The position numbers were made by a program, and so were the translations under genes. A stretch of DNA of 64,000 nt from Pseudomonas sp. Its GTDB lineage: Bacteria; Pseudomonadota; Gammaproteobacteria; Pseudomonadales; Pseudomonadaceae. The stretch is taken from assembly GCF_030690725.1 (NCBI RefSeq), contig NZ_JAUYGD010000037.1, positions 57,749-121,748 on the forward strand, written 5' to 3'. How positions within the stretch are numbered: position 1 is the stretch's first letter; every line of letters starts with the position of its first letter. Shown in pieces: positions 27,538-35,992 of the stretch. Below the pieces are notes generated by a model. It made no database searches and was not told the origin of the DNA. It saw nothing but the letters and a program-made list of their open reading frames with translations.

Positions 27538-29796
27538 TCAGGCCTTGATGCAGTCCACGGTGTAGACGCCTTCCTCACGTTGTAGGCCATGCACATCGGC
27601 ATCGAAACCAGGGAAGCTGCGGTCAAAGGTGCGGGCAAAGGCCAGGTAATCGATGATCGAGCGGGTCTGCGCAGTAAAGCGCTCACCCGGCATGATCAGC
27701 GGAATACCTGGCGGATATGGCACCAGCATCACCGCGGCAATGCGGCCTTCCAGTAGCTCAATCGGCACCGCCTCTACTTCACCACGCACCAGCTGGTTGT
27801 AGGCATCGGCCGGTTTGATCGCCACTTCCGGCAGCACCGTGTACATGCGTTTGAGCGCTTTGGCCGTGGCGTTTTCGCGATAGCAGGCATGCAAGGCATC
27901 GCACAGATCGCGCAAGCCCATGCCCTGATAGAAGGTCTTGCCCGCCTGAGCAATCGAAGGCAATACATCGCTTAATGGCAGGTTGGCGTCGTAGCTGCGT
28001 TTGAACTCCAGCAGCTCGGTCAGCAGCGTGCTCCACTTGCCCTTGGTAATGCCCATGGAGAACAACACCAGGAAGGAATACAGACCGGTTTTCTCCACCA
28101 CCAGGCCGCGCTCCCAGAGGAACTTACTGACCACCGCTGCCGGAATGCCGCGCGCATCCAGCTTGCCATCGGCCGTCAGCCCAGGCGTTACCAGAGTGAC
28201 CTTGATCGGGTCGAGCAGCACGTAATCTTCGGCTACATCGCCAAAGCCATGCCAGTCGGCTTGCGGTTGTAACAGCCAATCCTGGGTCACCACATCATCG
28301 GTGCCTTCGGCTTTGGCTGGTTGCCAGATGCTGAACCACCAGTCGTCACTACTGAGGTTCTGCCGCAGATTGGCCAGGGCACGACGGAAGCTCAGCGCTT
28401 CATCGAAAGTTTCCTGAATCAGCGAGCGACCCGCCGGCCCTTCCATCATCGCCGAGGCCACATCCAGCGAAGCGATGATGCCGTACTGCGGCGAAGTGGA
28501 GATGTGCATCATAAAGGCTTCGTTGAAACGATCCCGATCCAGTTGGCGCACGCCGCCATCCTGCACATGAATCATCGACGCCTGGCTGAAAGCCGCCAGC
28601 AGCTTGTGCGTCGAGTGAGTGGTAAACACCAGCGGCGCATCTTCAGTGCGAGCAGTGCCCATACCGTAACGCCCGGCATAGAACTCGTGAAACGCCGCAT
28701 AGGCGTACCAGGCCTCGTCGAAATGCAGCACTTCGACGCTGTTGCCTAGGGTCTGCTTGATCAATTCTGCGTTGTAGCACAGGCCGTCGTAGGTGGAATT
28801 GGTCACCACCACCAGCTTGACCATCGCCCCGCTGCTGCTCGGCACACGGCCACGCGCCAGCGGGCTGGCATCGATCTTCGCCTGAATCGACTCACGGCTG
28901 AATTCGCTCAGCGGAATCGGCCCGATAATGCCCAGCTCGTTGCGTTCCGGGCACAGGTACAGCGGGATCGCGCCGGTCATGATTATCGAATGCAGAATCG
29001 ACTTGTGACAGTTGCGATCCACCAGCACCAGGTCATCTCGGCCAACCATGGAATGCCAGACGATCTTGTTCGCAGTCGAAGTGCCGTTGATCACGAAGTA
29101 GGTGTGATCGGCGCCGAAGTTACGCGCCGCGCGGGCTTCAGCCTCGGCCAGAGGGCCGGTGTGATCAAGCAGCGAGCCCAGCTCCGGCACCGATACCGAG
29201 AGGTCGGAACGCAGGGTGTTCTCGCCGAAAAACTGGTGAAACGCCTGCCCCACGGGGCTCTTGCGATAGGCCACGCCGCCGCCATGGCCGGGCGTGTGCC
29301 AGGAATAGTTGGACTGCGCGGTGTGCTGCACCAACGCCTTGAAGAATGGCGGCAACAGGCAATCCAGATAATTGCGCGCGGCGCGGGCCACCTGGCGAGC
29401 AAGGAACGGCACGGTGTCTTCGAACAGATAGAGAATGCCGCGCAACTGGTTGAGATCCACCATGGCCTCGGCCGGTGCGTTCTCGATGGTCACCTGCTCG
29501 CCGAGGGCGAAAATCGGCAACTGCGGTGCACGACGGCGAGCGATGCGAATCAGCTCGACCATGTCCTGTAGCAGGTTCTTGTTTTCACCCGCACCTTCGG
29601 CGGCGACCAGAATGCAGGCCAAGCCGTGATGGGTAGAAGCAACGATGCGCCCCTCGGCAGAGCTGGCGGTGGAAAGAATGCTGAAGCCGTCCTGCTCCAG
29701 TTCTTGGGCGATGGCGCGTACCCGGTCACCGGCCACGGTATCGGCCTTGATGTCACGGTGCACGATCAGGACGGGGAACTTGAGGTCTTTATACAT
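27538..29796 (-). CDS. ldcA: Lysine/arginine/ornithine decarboxylase LdcA
   Basis: 752-residue PLP-dependent group III decarboxylase. N-terminal receiver-like wing domain (1-130), then the PLP domain with WHTPGHGGG near 166, DRNCHKS near 260, DEAWYAYAAFH near 360 and the PLP lysine in STHKLLAAFSQ (Lys398); a C-terminal regulatory domain includes LVPYPPGIPLIMPGE near 705. In P. aeruginosa the gene in this position (PA1818) is lysine-specific and makes cadaverine. In PAO1, as I recall it, a permease and nhaB stand between ldcA and the dienoyl-CoA isomerase gene; they are absent here. Confidence 0.92.
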   Translation of the reverse strand: MYKDLKFPVLIVHRDIKADTVAGDRVRAIAQELEQDGFSILSTASSAEGRIVASTHHGLACILVAAEGAGENKNLLQDMVELIRIARRRAPQLPIFALGEQVTIENAPAEAMVDLNQLRGILYLFEDTVPFLARQVARAARNYLDCLLPPFFKALVQHTAQSNYSWHTPGHGGGVAYRKSPVGQAFHQFFGENTLRSDLSVSVPELGSLLDHTGPLAEAEARAARNFGADHTYFVINGTSTANKIVWHSMVGRDDLVLVDRNCHKSILHSIIMTGAIPLYLCPERNELGIIGPIPLSEFSRESIQAKIDASPLARGRVPSSSGAMVKLVVVTNSTYDGLCYNAELIKQTLGNSVEVLHFDEAWYAYAAFHEFYAGRYGMGTARTEDAPLVFTTHSTHKLLAAFSQASMIHVQDGGVRQLDRDRFNEAFMMHISTSPQYGIIASLDVASAMMEGPAGRSLIQETFDEALSFRRALANLRQNLSSDDWWFSIWQPAKAEGTDDVVTQDWLLQPQADWHGFGDVAEDYVLLDPIKVTLVTPGLTADGKLDARGIPAAVVSKFLWERGLVVEKTGLYSFLVLFSMGITKGKWSTLLTELLEFKRSYDANLPLSDVLPSIAQAGKTFYQGMGLRDLCDALHACYRENATAKALKRMYTVLPEVAIKPADAYNQLVRGEVEAVPIELLEGRIAAVMLVPYPPGIPLIMPGERFTAQTRSIIDYLAFARTFDRSFPGFDADVHGLQREEGVYTVDCIKA

Positions 29797-29898
29797 TGTG
29801 GCGTCCCTGGGAGTGACAGACCCTAGCCTGCCTATCGCCTCAGGGTAGAGGCTGGCTCCGTCAGGCGGAACCCCCTCTGCGTGACGCTGTACGAAAAG

Positions 29899-29921
29899 GT
29901 CGCGAGTGGATAACTCGCGAC
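29899..29921 (-). terminator. Terminator after dnaQ
   Basis: GTCGCGAGT-GGATA-ACTCGCGAC, a perfect 9-bp stem directly after the dnaQ stop; on the minus strand it is followed by CTTTTC. Separates rnhA-dnaQ from ldcA. Confidence 0.75.
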
Positions 29922-29925
29922 GCGA

Positions 29926-30669
29926 TCAGGCTTCGACCTTGGGCTGCTCCATCTGCACCCAGAGCGGCGGCGCGCCAGCGGATTTTTCGATAATCGCCAG
30001 ACGCGCGGCATGCTCGGCAAGCTCGGCAGCACTGGCCTGGATCACCCGCGTACGCACGCGCTCAGCGGGCAAGCGGCGGATCGCGCTGGGTTGCTGACGA
30101 CCATTGCTGTCGCCTTCCGAGCCATCGCCAGCCAGGGACAGATTGGTCTGCCCGCCGGTCATGGTCAGGTAAACGTCGGCGAGAATCTCGGCATCGAGCA
30201 AGGCGCCGTGCAGGTCACGGCCAGAGTTGTCGACGCCATAGCGTTTGCACAGTGCATCGAGGTTATTGCGCTGCCCTGGGTGGCGCTCGCGAGCCATCAT
30301 CAGGGTGTCGAGAATCGAGCAGTGCTCGCTGATATCAGCGCGGTCATCCTGCTTGATCAGGGCAAACTCGTTGTTGATAAAACCAACGTCGAACGCCGCG
30401 TTGTGGATGATCAGCTGCGCGCCCTTGATGAATTCGAAGAACTCATCGGCGACTTCCTTGAAGCGTGGCTTGTCCTTCAAGGCATCATTGGTGATGCCGT
30501 GGACGGCGATTGCGCCTTCATCGATCTCGCGATCCGGCTGCAGGTACACGTGAAAATGCCGCCCGGTCAGGCGCCGGCCGATCAGTTCGACACAACCGAT
30601 TTCGATGATCCGATGACCATCGGCCACCGGCATACCGGTGGTTTCTGTATCGAGCACCACACTACGCAT
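29926..30669 (-). CDS. dnaQ: DNA polymerase III epsilon subunit (3'-5' proofreading exonuclease)
   Basis: 247 aa DEDDh exonuclease: [10 protein letters not shown] (Exo I, Asp/Glu at 7-9), [13 protein letters not shown] (Exo II near 93) and [14 protein letters not shown] (Exo III, with His and Asp near 154-160). The C-terminal part (about 190-247) is the alpha-subunit-binding tail. Its ATG overlaps the end of rnhA by 8 nt, the standard rnhA-dnaQ arrangement, but here both are on one strand rather than divergent as in E. coli. Confidence 0.96.
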   Translation of the reverse strand: MRSVVLDTETTGMPVADGHRIIEIGCVELIGRRLTGRHFHVYLQPDREIDEGAIAVHGITNDALKDKPRFKEVADEFFEFIKGAQLIIHNAAFDVGFINNEFALIKQDDRADISEHCSILDTLMMARERHPGQRNNLDALCKRYGVDNSGRDLHGALLDAEILADVYLTMTGGQTNLSLAGDGSEGDSNGRQQPSAIRRLPAERVRTRVIQASAAELAEHAARLAIIEKSAGAPPLWVQMEQPKVEA

Positions 30670-31114
30670 GCTTCAACCCTCTTACTTCATCAACACCGCG
30701 ATTGGCCAACTGGTCGGCACGCTCGTTCCCTGGATGGCCGGTATGGCCGCGCACCCACTGCCAGGTGACGTTATGCCGGTTTACCTGCTCATCCAGCTGC
30801 TGCCACAGGTCGGCATTTTTCACCGGCTGCTTGGCGGCGGTTTTCCAGCCGCGCTTCTTCCAGTTCGGCATCCAGTCCTGAATGCCCTGCATCACATACT
30901 GCGAGTCGGTAACCAGGCGCACATCGCACGAACGCTTCAACTCGGCCAGGGCGCGGATCGCGGCGGTCATTTCCATGCGGTTGTTGGTGGTATCGGCTTC
31001 GCCGCCCCACAACTCTTTCTCCACACCTTTGAAAATCATCAACGCACCCCAGCCACCAACGCCAGGATTGCCCTTGCAGGCGCCGTCGGTGTAGATCTCG
31101 ACCTGTTCACTCAT
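30662..31114 (-). CDS. rnhA: Ribonuclease HI
   Basis: 150 aa. All four carboxylates are present: Asp in [13 protein letters not shown] (9), Glu in [10 protein letters not shown] (47), Asp in LVTDSQYV (69) and Asp in [11 protein letters not shown] (133). It removes RNA from RNA:DNA hybrids. Translationally coupled to dnaQ by the 8-nt overlap. Confidence 0.97.
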   Translation of the reverse strand: MSEQVEIYTDGACKGNPGVGGWGALMIFKGVEKELWGGEADTTNNRMEMTAAIRALAELKRSCDVRLVTDSQYVMQGIQDWMPNWKKRGWKTAAKQPVKNADLWQQLDEQVNRHNVTWQWVRGHTGHPGNERADQLANRGVDEVRGLKHA

Positions 31115-31165
31115 GTATCTGCAATCTCTCGCTCAATTAATCCGGCCGATTCTATGTTCTGCCAT

Positions 31166-31927
31166 CTACTTCTGTGGCGTTTCGCGGCGGCTGACTTTGG
31201 CCACGGGCATCGGTAGCAGCTTGCCCACCGGTTGCCGGCTGGGTTGGCGCAACGGCCGCAGCCCTACCACCAGCTTGCGGGCTACCAGCACGTAAAAACC
31301 GCCACCGGGTGGTTGCCAGGCCGCGCCCAACCGCTCCAGTCCAGCCAGCCGCGCCTGCCAGGCCGGCGCAGAAAGCGGCGGACGATAGCACCCGAAGCGG
31401 CGTTTCTCCAGCGCAAAGCCCAGCAGGTGCAACCAGTCGCTGACCCGGCTGGGCGCAATACAGCGGGCCTGGCGCAGCGCATCGCGGGTAAACAGATGAC
31501 GCATGCCCCAGCTGCTCATCAGGTTGATCCCAACGATCAGCAGGTGACCGCCCGGGCGCACGCTGCGCGCCGCTTCACGCAGCAGACCGTGAGGCGACAG
31601 GCTGAAATCCAGACCATGCTGCAACACCACCACATCGGCGGCGTGTTCGGTCAACGGCCAGGACTGCTCCTCACAGACGATCTCCACGCCTTTGAACGGC
31701 GCTCCCAGGCGCACACTGCGCTGAATTTGCTGAGCATCCGGCGGCGTGTCGGCGGCTGGACCGTAATGCACTAAATAGCCGCCAAAGAAACGCGCCAGCT
31801 CTTCCTCCAGCAATTGCCGCTCCTGCTCCAGCAGCAACTGCCCGAGCGGACCGCCCAGCCAACTGCGCGCGGCGGCGATAAGGTCGAGCCATTCACTGTC
31901 TGCGAGGGCAAAAGGGTGATCGGACAT
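31166..31927 (-). CDS. Class I SAM-dependent methyltransferase
   Basis: 253 aa. The usual motif I glycine-rich loop is not clear; the recognisable part is DVVVLQHGLDFSLSPHGLLREAARSVRPGGHLLIVGIN (about 110-150), the post-I to motif III segment of DUF-type SAM methyltransferases. The C-terminus is basic (RPLRQPSRQP...VSRRETPQK). Start at 31927 (AGG 8 nt upstream); 31942 and 31957 are alternatives. It sits between rnhA and a divergent gloB, as in other pseudomonads. Substrate unknown. Confidence 0.83.
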   Translation of the reverse strand: MSDHPFALADSEWLDLIAAARSWLGGPLGQLLLEQERQLLEEELARFFGGYLVHYGPAADTPPDAQQIQRSVRLGAPFKGVEIVCEEQSWPLTEHAADVVVLQHGLDFSLSPHGLLREAARSVRPGGHLLIVGINLMSSWGMRHLFTRDALRQARCIAPSRVSDWLHLLGFALEKRRFGCYRPPLSAPAWQARLAGLERLGAAWQPPGGGFYVLVARKLVVGLRPLRQPSRQPVGKLLPMPVAKVSRRETPQK

Positions 31928-32001
31928 AAGAAATACCTGCATAGCCAGCACCGCCATTGCGTCCTAAGATGCACCTTTGTGCCCTGCTTAGCGACCCACT
32001 G

Positions 32002-32775
32002 ATGATTAAAATCGACGCCCTGCCTGCATTCTCCGACAACTATATATGGCTGCTGCAAGACGCCGAACAGCGCCGCTGCGCAGTTGTCGACCCGGGTGAC
32101 GCCGCCCCGGTAGAAGCCTGGCTGGCGGCCAACCCTGGCTGGCAGTTGAGCGATATTCTGATTACTCACCACCATTTCGATCATGTCGGCGGTATTGAGC
32201 GGCTAAAGGCAGCCACCGGCGCTCGGGTATTGGGCCCGGCCAACGAAAAGATCCCGGGGCGGGATCTGGCGCTGCGCGACGGCGACCAAGCCGACGTGCT
32301 GGGCCAGCGTTTCAATATCTATGAAGTGCCCGGACATACCCTGGGGCATATCGCCTATATCCAGCCCGAGCAGCACTGGCTGTTCTGTGGCGACACACTG
32401 TTTGCTGGCGGTTGTGGTCGCCTGTTTGAAGGCAGCCCCGAGCAGATGCACAACTCGCTCAGCCGCCTGGCCGCCCTCTCCGAACAGACTCAGGTGTTCT
32501 GCACCCATGAATACACCCTGAGCAACCTGCGCTTTGCCGCAGCCGTTGAGCCGGACAACGCGGAAATCCAACAACGCCTGGCGCAGGTCAGCCAATGGCG
32601 CGAGGCCGGAAAAATCAGCCTGCCGTCATCAATTGGCCTGGAGCGTGCCACCAATCCCTTTTTGCGCAGCGCGCAACCGTCGGTCGGAGCCCGTATCAGC
32701 GAGCGCGAAGGGCCTGCAAGCCGCTCGCCAGCGCAGGTGTTCGCCGCGTTACGCGCCTGGAAGGACCATTTCTAA
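32002..32775 (+). CDS. gloB: Hydroxyacylglutathione hydrolase (glyoxalase II)
   Basis: 257-residue metallo-beta-lactamase fold. Metal ligands: [10 protein letters not shown] (about 53-62), PGHTLGH near 110, [16 protein letters not shown] near 130 and HEYTLSN near 170; the C-terminal helical glutathione-binding part ends in RAWKDHF. It completes methylglyoxal detoxification by hydrolysing S-lactoylglutathione. Start at 32002 (FSDNYIW near residue 10 is the family N-terminus); no strong ribosome site. Divergent from the methyltransferase with about 74 nt between. Confidence 0.95.
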   Translation: MIKIDALPAFSDNYIWLLQDAEQRRCAVVDPGDAAPVEAWLAANPGWQLSDILITHHHFDHVGGIERLKAATGARVLGPANEKIPGRDLALRDGDQADVLGQRFNIYEVPGHTLGHIAYIQPEQHWLFCGDTLFAGGCGRLFEGSPEQMHNSLSRLAALSEQTQVFCTHEYTLSNLRFAAAVEPDNAEIQQRLAQVSQWREAGKISLPSSIGLERATNPFLRSAQPSVGARISEREGPASRSPAQVFAALRAWKDHF

Positions 32776-32808
32776 ACCTCGACAACCACACAAAAGACTG
32801 GTTAAAAC

Positions 32809-32837
32809 TTGACCAAGGGCAGGCTGGTTCCTAGAAT
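32809..32837 (+). promoter_or_regulatory. Sigma-70 promoter of mltD
   Basis: TTGACC at 32809-32814, 17-bp spacer, TAGAAT at 32832-32837, 37 nt before the ATG. Good match and spacing, so mltD has its own promoter behind gloB. Confidence 0.7.
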
Positions 32838-32873
32838 CGCCCGACCTTTTCGCCGGGAAGTACACCGCCGCCA

Positions 32874-34451
32874 ATGCCCCTATCACCACGCAAGACCTTG
32901 AATTTAAAGGCATTGGCACAAAGCGCTCAGTCGCTTGTGGTGATCATGTGCGTAACCCTGGCCGGTTGCCAGACCAGCAACCAATACCGCCCTGACAGCG
33001 GCCGCGACACCGACCGCGCGGTCGGTCTTGAGCAAGAGCCGGAATGGCTCAACAGCAGCGTGGCGCCAGCCCCCGAAGAACCCAAAGACATCTGGGAACG
33101 GGTGCGCAATGGCTACCAGCTGCAGGACACCATCACCCTCAACCCGCGCATCGAACAGCAACGTCTGTGGTTCGTCAGCAACCCCTCGTTTATCGAGAAA
33201 GCCGGCGAGCGCAGCAGCCCTTATATCCACTTTATCGTTGAGCGCCTGGAACAGCGCAATATGCCGATGGAGCTGGCGCTGCTACCGATGATCGAAAGCT
33301 CCTACAACCCGCTGGCCTACTCCCATGCCCATGCCGTCGGGCTGTGGCAGTTCATCCCGTCCACGGGACGCAACTTCAACCTGCGCCAGACCAACTGGTA
33401 CGACGGCCGCCGCGACGTGATGGCCTCAACCGATGCGGCGATCAGTTACCTGACGCGCCTCAAGGAAATGTTCAACGGCGACTGGCTGCTGGCCCTGGCG
33501 GCTTATAACGCTGGCGAAGGCCGGGTCAGCCGGGCGATTGAGCGTAACCAGAAGCTTGGCCTGCCGACCGATTACTGGAACCTCTCGCTGCCAGTAGAAA
33601 CCCAGAATTACGTGCCCAAGCTGCTGGCCCTCTCGCAAGTGGTAATGACGCCGCAAGCCTATGGCGTCAGCCTCGCGCCGATTGCCAACGAACCGTATTT
33701 CGAGAAAGTTGCATTCACCCAGCGCATGGACCTTTCGCGCGTCGCCGCCATGGCCGACCTGGATGAAGACGAGCTGTACCTGCTCAACCCTGCATTCAAG
33801 AAAGGCATAACCCTGGATGGCCCGCAGCACCTGCTGGTGCCAACCGACAAGGCCGAACTGCTGACCGCCAACCTGTCGCTGATGAAACCGCAAGAGAGGG
33901 TCGACTGGCAGCAGTACCGGGTGCGCTCAGGCGACAGCCTGCACAGCATCGCCAACCGCCATCAGCTAACGGTGAACACCCTCAAGGACATCAACAAGCT
34001 CTCCGGCAACAACCTGCGCATCGGCCAGATGCTCAGTATTCCCGCGCAGCCCGGTGTGCCGGCGCGCGAGCCCGTGTTCCAGCGCAGCGTCGCACACAGC
34101 GCGCCAAGCCGTACCTACCGGGTGAAAAACGGCGACAACCTCTGGCTGATCGCTAAGAACCACAATGTTGCCGTCAAGGATGTGCAGCGCTGGAACAAGC
34201 TATCCGGCAACAGCCTGCGGGTCGGCCAGGTACTCACCTTGCAAGCCAGCGCACCCAGCCGTGGTGCGAGCGGTAGCAGTGGCGGCGCCCCCCGGCAGAG
34301 TGCGACCTATTACAAGGTGCGCCAGGGCGATTCGCTGTACCTGATCGCCAAGCGCTTCAAGGTGCCAATGAAAAGCCTGCAAAGCTGGAATCCGAAAGCC
34401 GGCAAAGCGCTCAAGCCAGGGCAGACCTTGACCCTGTACAGCCTCAACTGA
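32874..34451 (+). CDS. mltD: Membrane-bound lytic transglycosylase D with three LysM domains
   Basis: 525 aa. A lipoprotein signal with lipobox LAGC (Cys about residue 32) is followed by the SLT domain, with the catalytic Glu in LLPMIESSYNPLAYSHAHAVGLWQF (near 140). Three LysM repeats follow: YRVRSGDSLHSIANRHQL near 345, YRVKNGDNLWLIAKNHNV near 415 and YKVRQGDSLYLIAKRFKV near 480. E. coli MltD has two LysM domains; three is usual in pseudomonads. It cleaves peptidoglycan glycan strands at the outer membrane. The stop codon abuts the stop of the convergent HDOD gene. Confidence 0.95.
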   Translation: MPLSPRKTLNLKALAQSAQSLVVIMCVTLAGCQTSNQYRPDSGRDTDRAVGLEQEPEWLNSSVAPAPEEPKDIWERVRNGYQLQDTITLNPRIEQQRLWFVSNPSFIEKAGERSSPYIHFIVERLEQRNMPMELALLPMIESSYNPLAYSHAHAVGLWQFIPSTGRNFNLRQTNWYDGRRDVMASTDAAISYLTRLKEMFNGDWLLALAAYNAGEGRVSRAIERNQKLGLPTDYWNLSLPVETQNYVPKLLALSQVVMTPQAYGVSLAPIANEPYFEKVAFTQRMDLSRVAAMADLDEDELYLLNPAFKKGITLDGPQHLLVPTDKAELLTANLSLMKPQERVDWQQYRVRSGDSLHSIANRHQLTVNTLKDINKLSGNNLRIGQMLSIPAQPGVPAREPVFQRSVAHSAPSRTYRVKNGDNLWLIAKNHNVAVKDVQRWNKLSGNSLRVGQVLTLQASAPSRGASGSSGGAPRQSATYYKVRQGDSLYLIAKRFKVPMKSLQSWNPKAGKALKPGQTLTLYSLN

Positions 34452-35897
34452 TCAGGCCTTCTTGCTCATCGCCTCCAGGCAGCGCCCGGTCAACTGGGTA
34501 AAGCGTTGAAAGGCGACAAACTGCTCATGCTTCAACGCCCGCCCGGACACCCGACTGTCGGCATACAGCAGGCCAATTTCGCGGGTGCCCGCCAATAGCG
34601 GTGCAATAAAGAACATGCCCTGCCCCAGGCGCTGGCGAATCGGCTGGGTGACCAGCTCATTAAGGTTGTAACTGGCGGGCACGCCCATCCAGAGCGCTTC
34701 TTTATTACGCAGCGCATAACTGAAGATATGCGGCTGCTCTTGCTGCGCCACGGGCAAGACGAAGTCATGGCTCCAGCCCTCGGTGCCTTCGCCAATCACC
34801 CGTTTGGCACGGAAACAGCTCTGCCCGTCGGCCAGCACCACCAGCATGATGCGTTCCAGCCCGGCACCCTGATGCAGGCCCTTGAACAGCGTATCGAGCA
34901 CCAGACCGAGATCGCCTCGACGCGAAACCATCAGGCCGAGGTCCTGCAAAGCCTGTTGCAATATCAGCAGATTGGGCTGTAACAGGCGCGCCTTGCGCTG
35001 CTCCTGCTGCAAACGGATCTGCTCCGGGTCGGTATTGGGGATCAGTTTGCACAGCTGGCTGGCGCCGAAGGTCGCCGCCATCTTCACGGTTTCCTCGGCG
35101 CTGGCCAGCACCTGTTGCATGGCCTCCTGCGCAGTCACCCCGATAAAGCTGGCCAGTTGGCCGACCAGAGCCTCCATGGCCGGGGTATCCCAGCCATCCA
35201 GCGCGGCCTGACTGATCTTCGCCCCTAGGGTCACGGCTTTGACGGCCGGGTCATTCTGGCTGGTCGACTGATGCGCCAGGCTGACGGTGTCGCCCAGGTT
35301 CCAGCTTTTCACCAGCGCCAAACTCAGTTGGCGAAAACTGGTGCCCAGCAGTTGCATGACCACCTCATCCTCATCGACACCCGGCTGAGCCAGGGCGCTG
35401 GCTAGATCATCCGCCGCATCGCCGGCGCAGCCCCAGAACGCCAGCTCACCGACGTTATGTAACAAGGCGGCGATAAACACTTCCTCATCATTTTTCGTCA
35501 GCACGTAGCCGGCGATATTGCGCGCCTGCACGGCGGCATGAAACGAGCGTGCCAGCAATTCAGCAAGTTGATCGCGAGAGCTGCGCGCCAGCAGGCCGTC
35601 GATCAGGCTGACCGACAGGCCGATCTGCCGTACGTTGTCGAAGCCGATCAACACGATGGCCCGGGAAATGGTGCGAATAGGCTCTTGAGAGGGGTTGTAG
35701 TACACACTATTGCCGATACGCAGCACCTTGGTGGTCAAGGCCGCATCGCGTAGCAGAACGTCTGCCAGTTGCTGCACAGAGGATTTGTCGCCCAGGGTCA
35801 AACGATGCAGATCCTGCACCACCGCGGCCAGGGCGGGTAATTCGGCTTGGTTGAAGTGATCGATCCATGACTGCAAACCATGGCAGGCTGTTACCAA
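34452..35897 (-). CDS. HDOD-domain signalling protein with C-terminal GAF-like module
   Basis: 481 aa. The HDOD domain (about 15-215) shows LPALAAVVQDLHRLT, DAALTTKVLRIGNSVYYN, ISRAIVLIGFDNVRQIGLS and FIAALLHNVGELAFW. The C-terminal part (about 310-470) resembles a GAF-type sensor (LGLVLDTLFKGLHQGAGLERIMLVVL and IAPLLAGTREIGLLYAD). No GGDEF or EAL domain is attached. HDOD proteins act in c-di-GMP, motility or stress signalling. Likely TTG start at 35897 with GAGGG 8 nt upstream. It lies between mltD and the npp operon; I recall no gene here in PAO1, so it may be a lineage-specific insertion. Confidence 0.88.
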   Translation of the reverse strand: MVTACHGLQSWIDHFNQAELPALAAVVQDLHRLTLGDKSSVQQLADVLLRDAALTTKVLRIGNSVYYNPSQEPIRTISRAIVLIGFDNVRQIGLSVSLIDGLLARSSRDQLAELLARSFHAAVQARNIAGYVLTKNDEEVFIAALLHNVGELAFWGCAGDAADDLASALAQPGVDEDEVVMQLLGTSFRQLSLALVKSWNLGDTVSLAHQSTSQNDPAVKAVTLGAKISQAALDGWDTPAMEALVGQLASFIGVTAQEAMQQVLASAEETVKMAATFGASQLCKLIPNTDPEQIRLQQEQRKARLLQPNLLILQQALQDLGLMVSRRGDLGLVLDTLFKGLHQGAGLERIMLVVLADGQSCFRAKRVIGEGTEGWSHDFVLPVAQQEQPHIFSYALRNKEALWMGVPASYNLNELVTQPIRQRLGQGMFFIAPLLAGTREIGLLYADSRVSGRALKHEQFVAFQRFTQLTGRCLEAMSKKA

Positions 35898-35992
35898 AAT
35901 GATGCCCTCGCAGTGGATAGCTTGAGTGTAGTCAAAGTGCCGCTATTGCTTGGCCGCGAGCCTACCCTTTTTCCAGCCGATACAAGCTGTTA

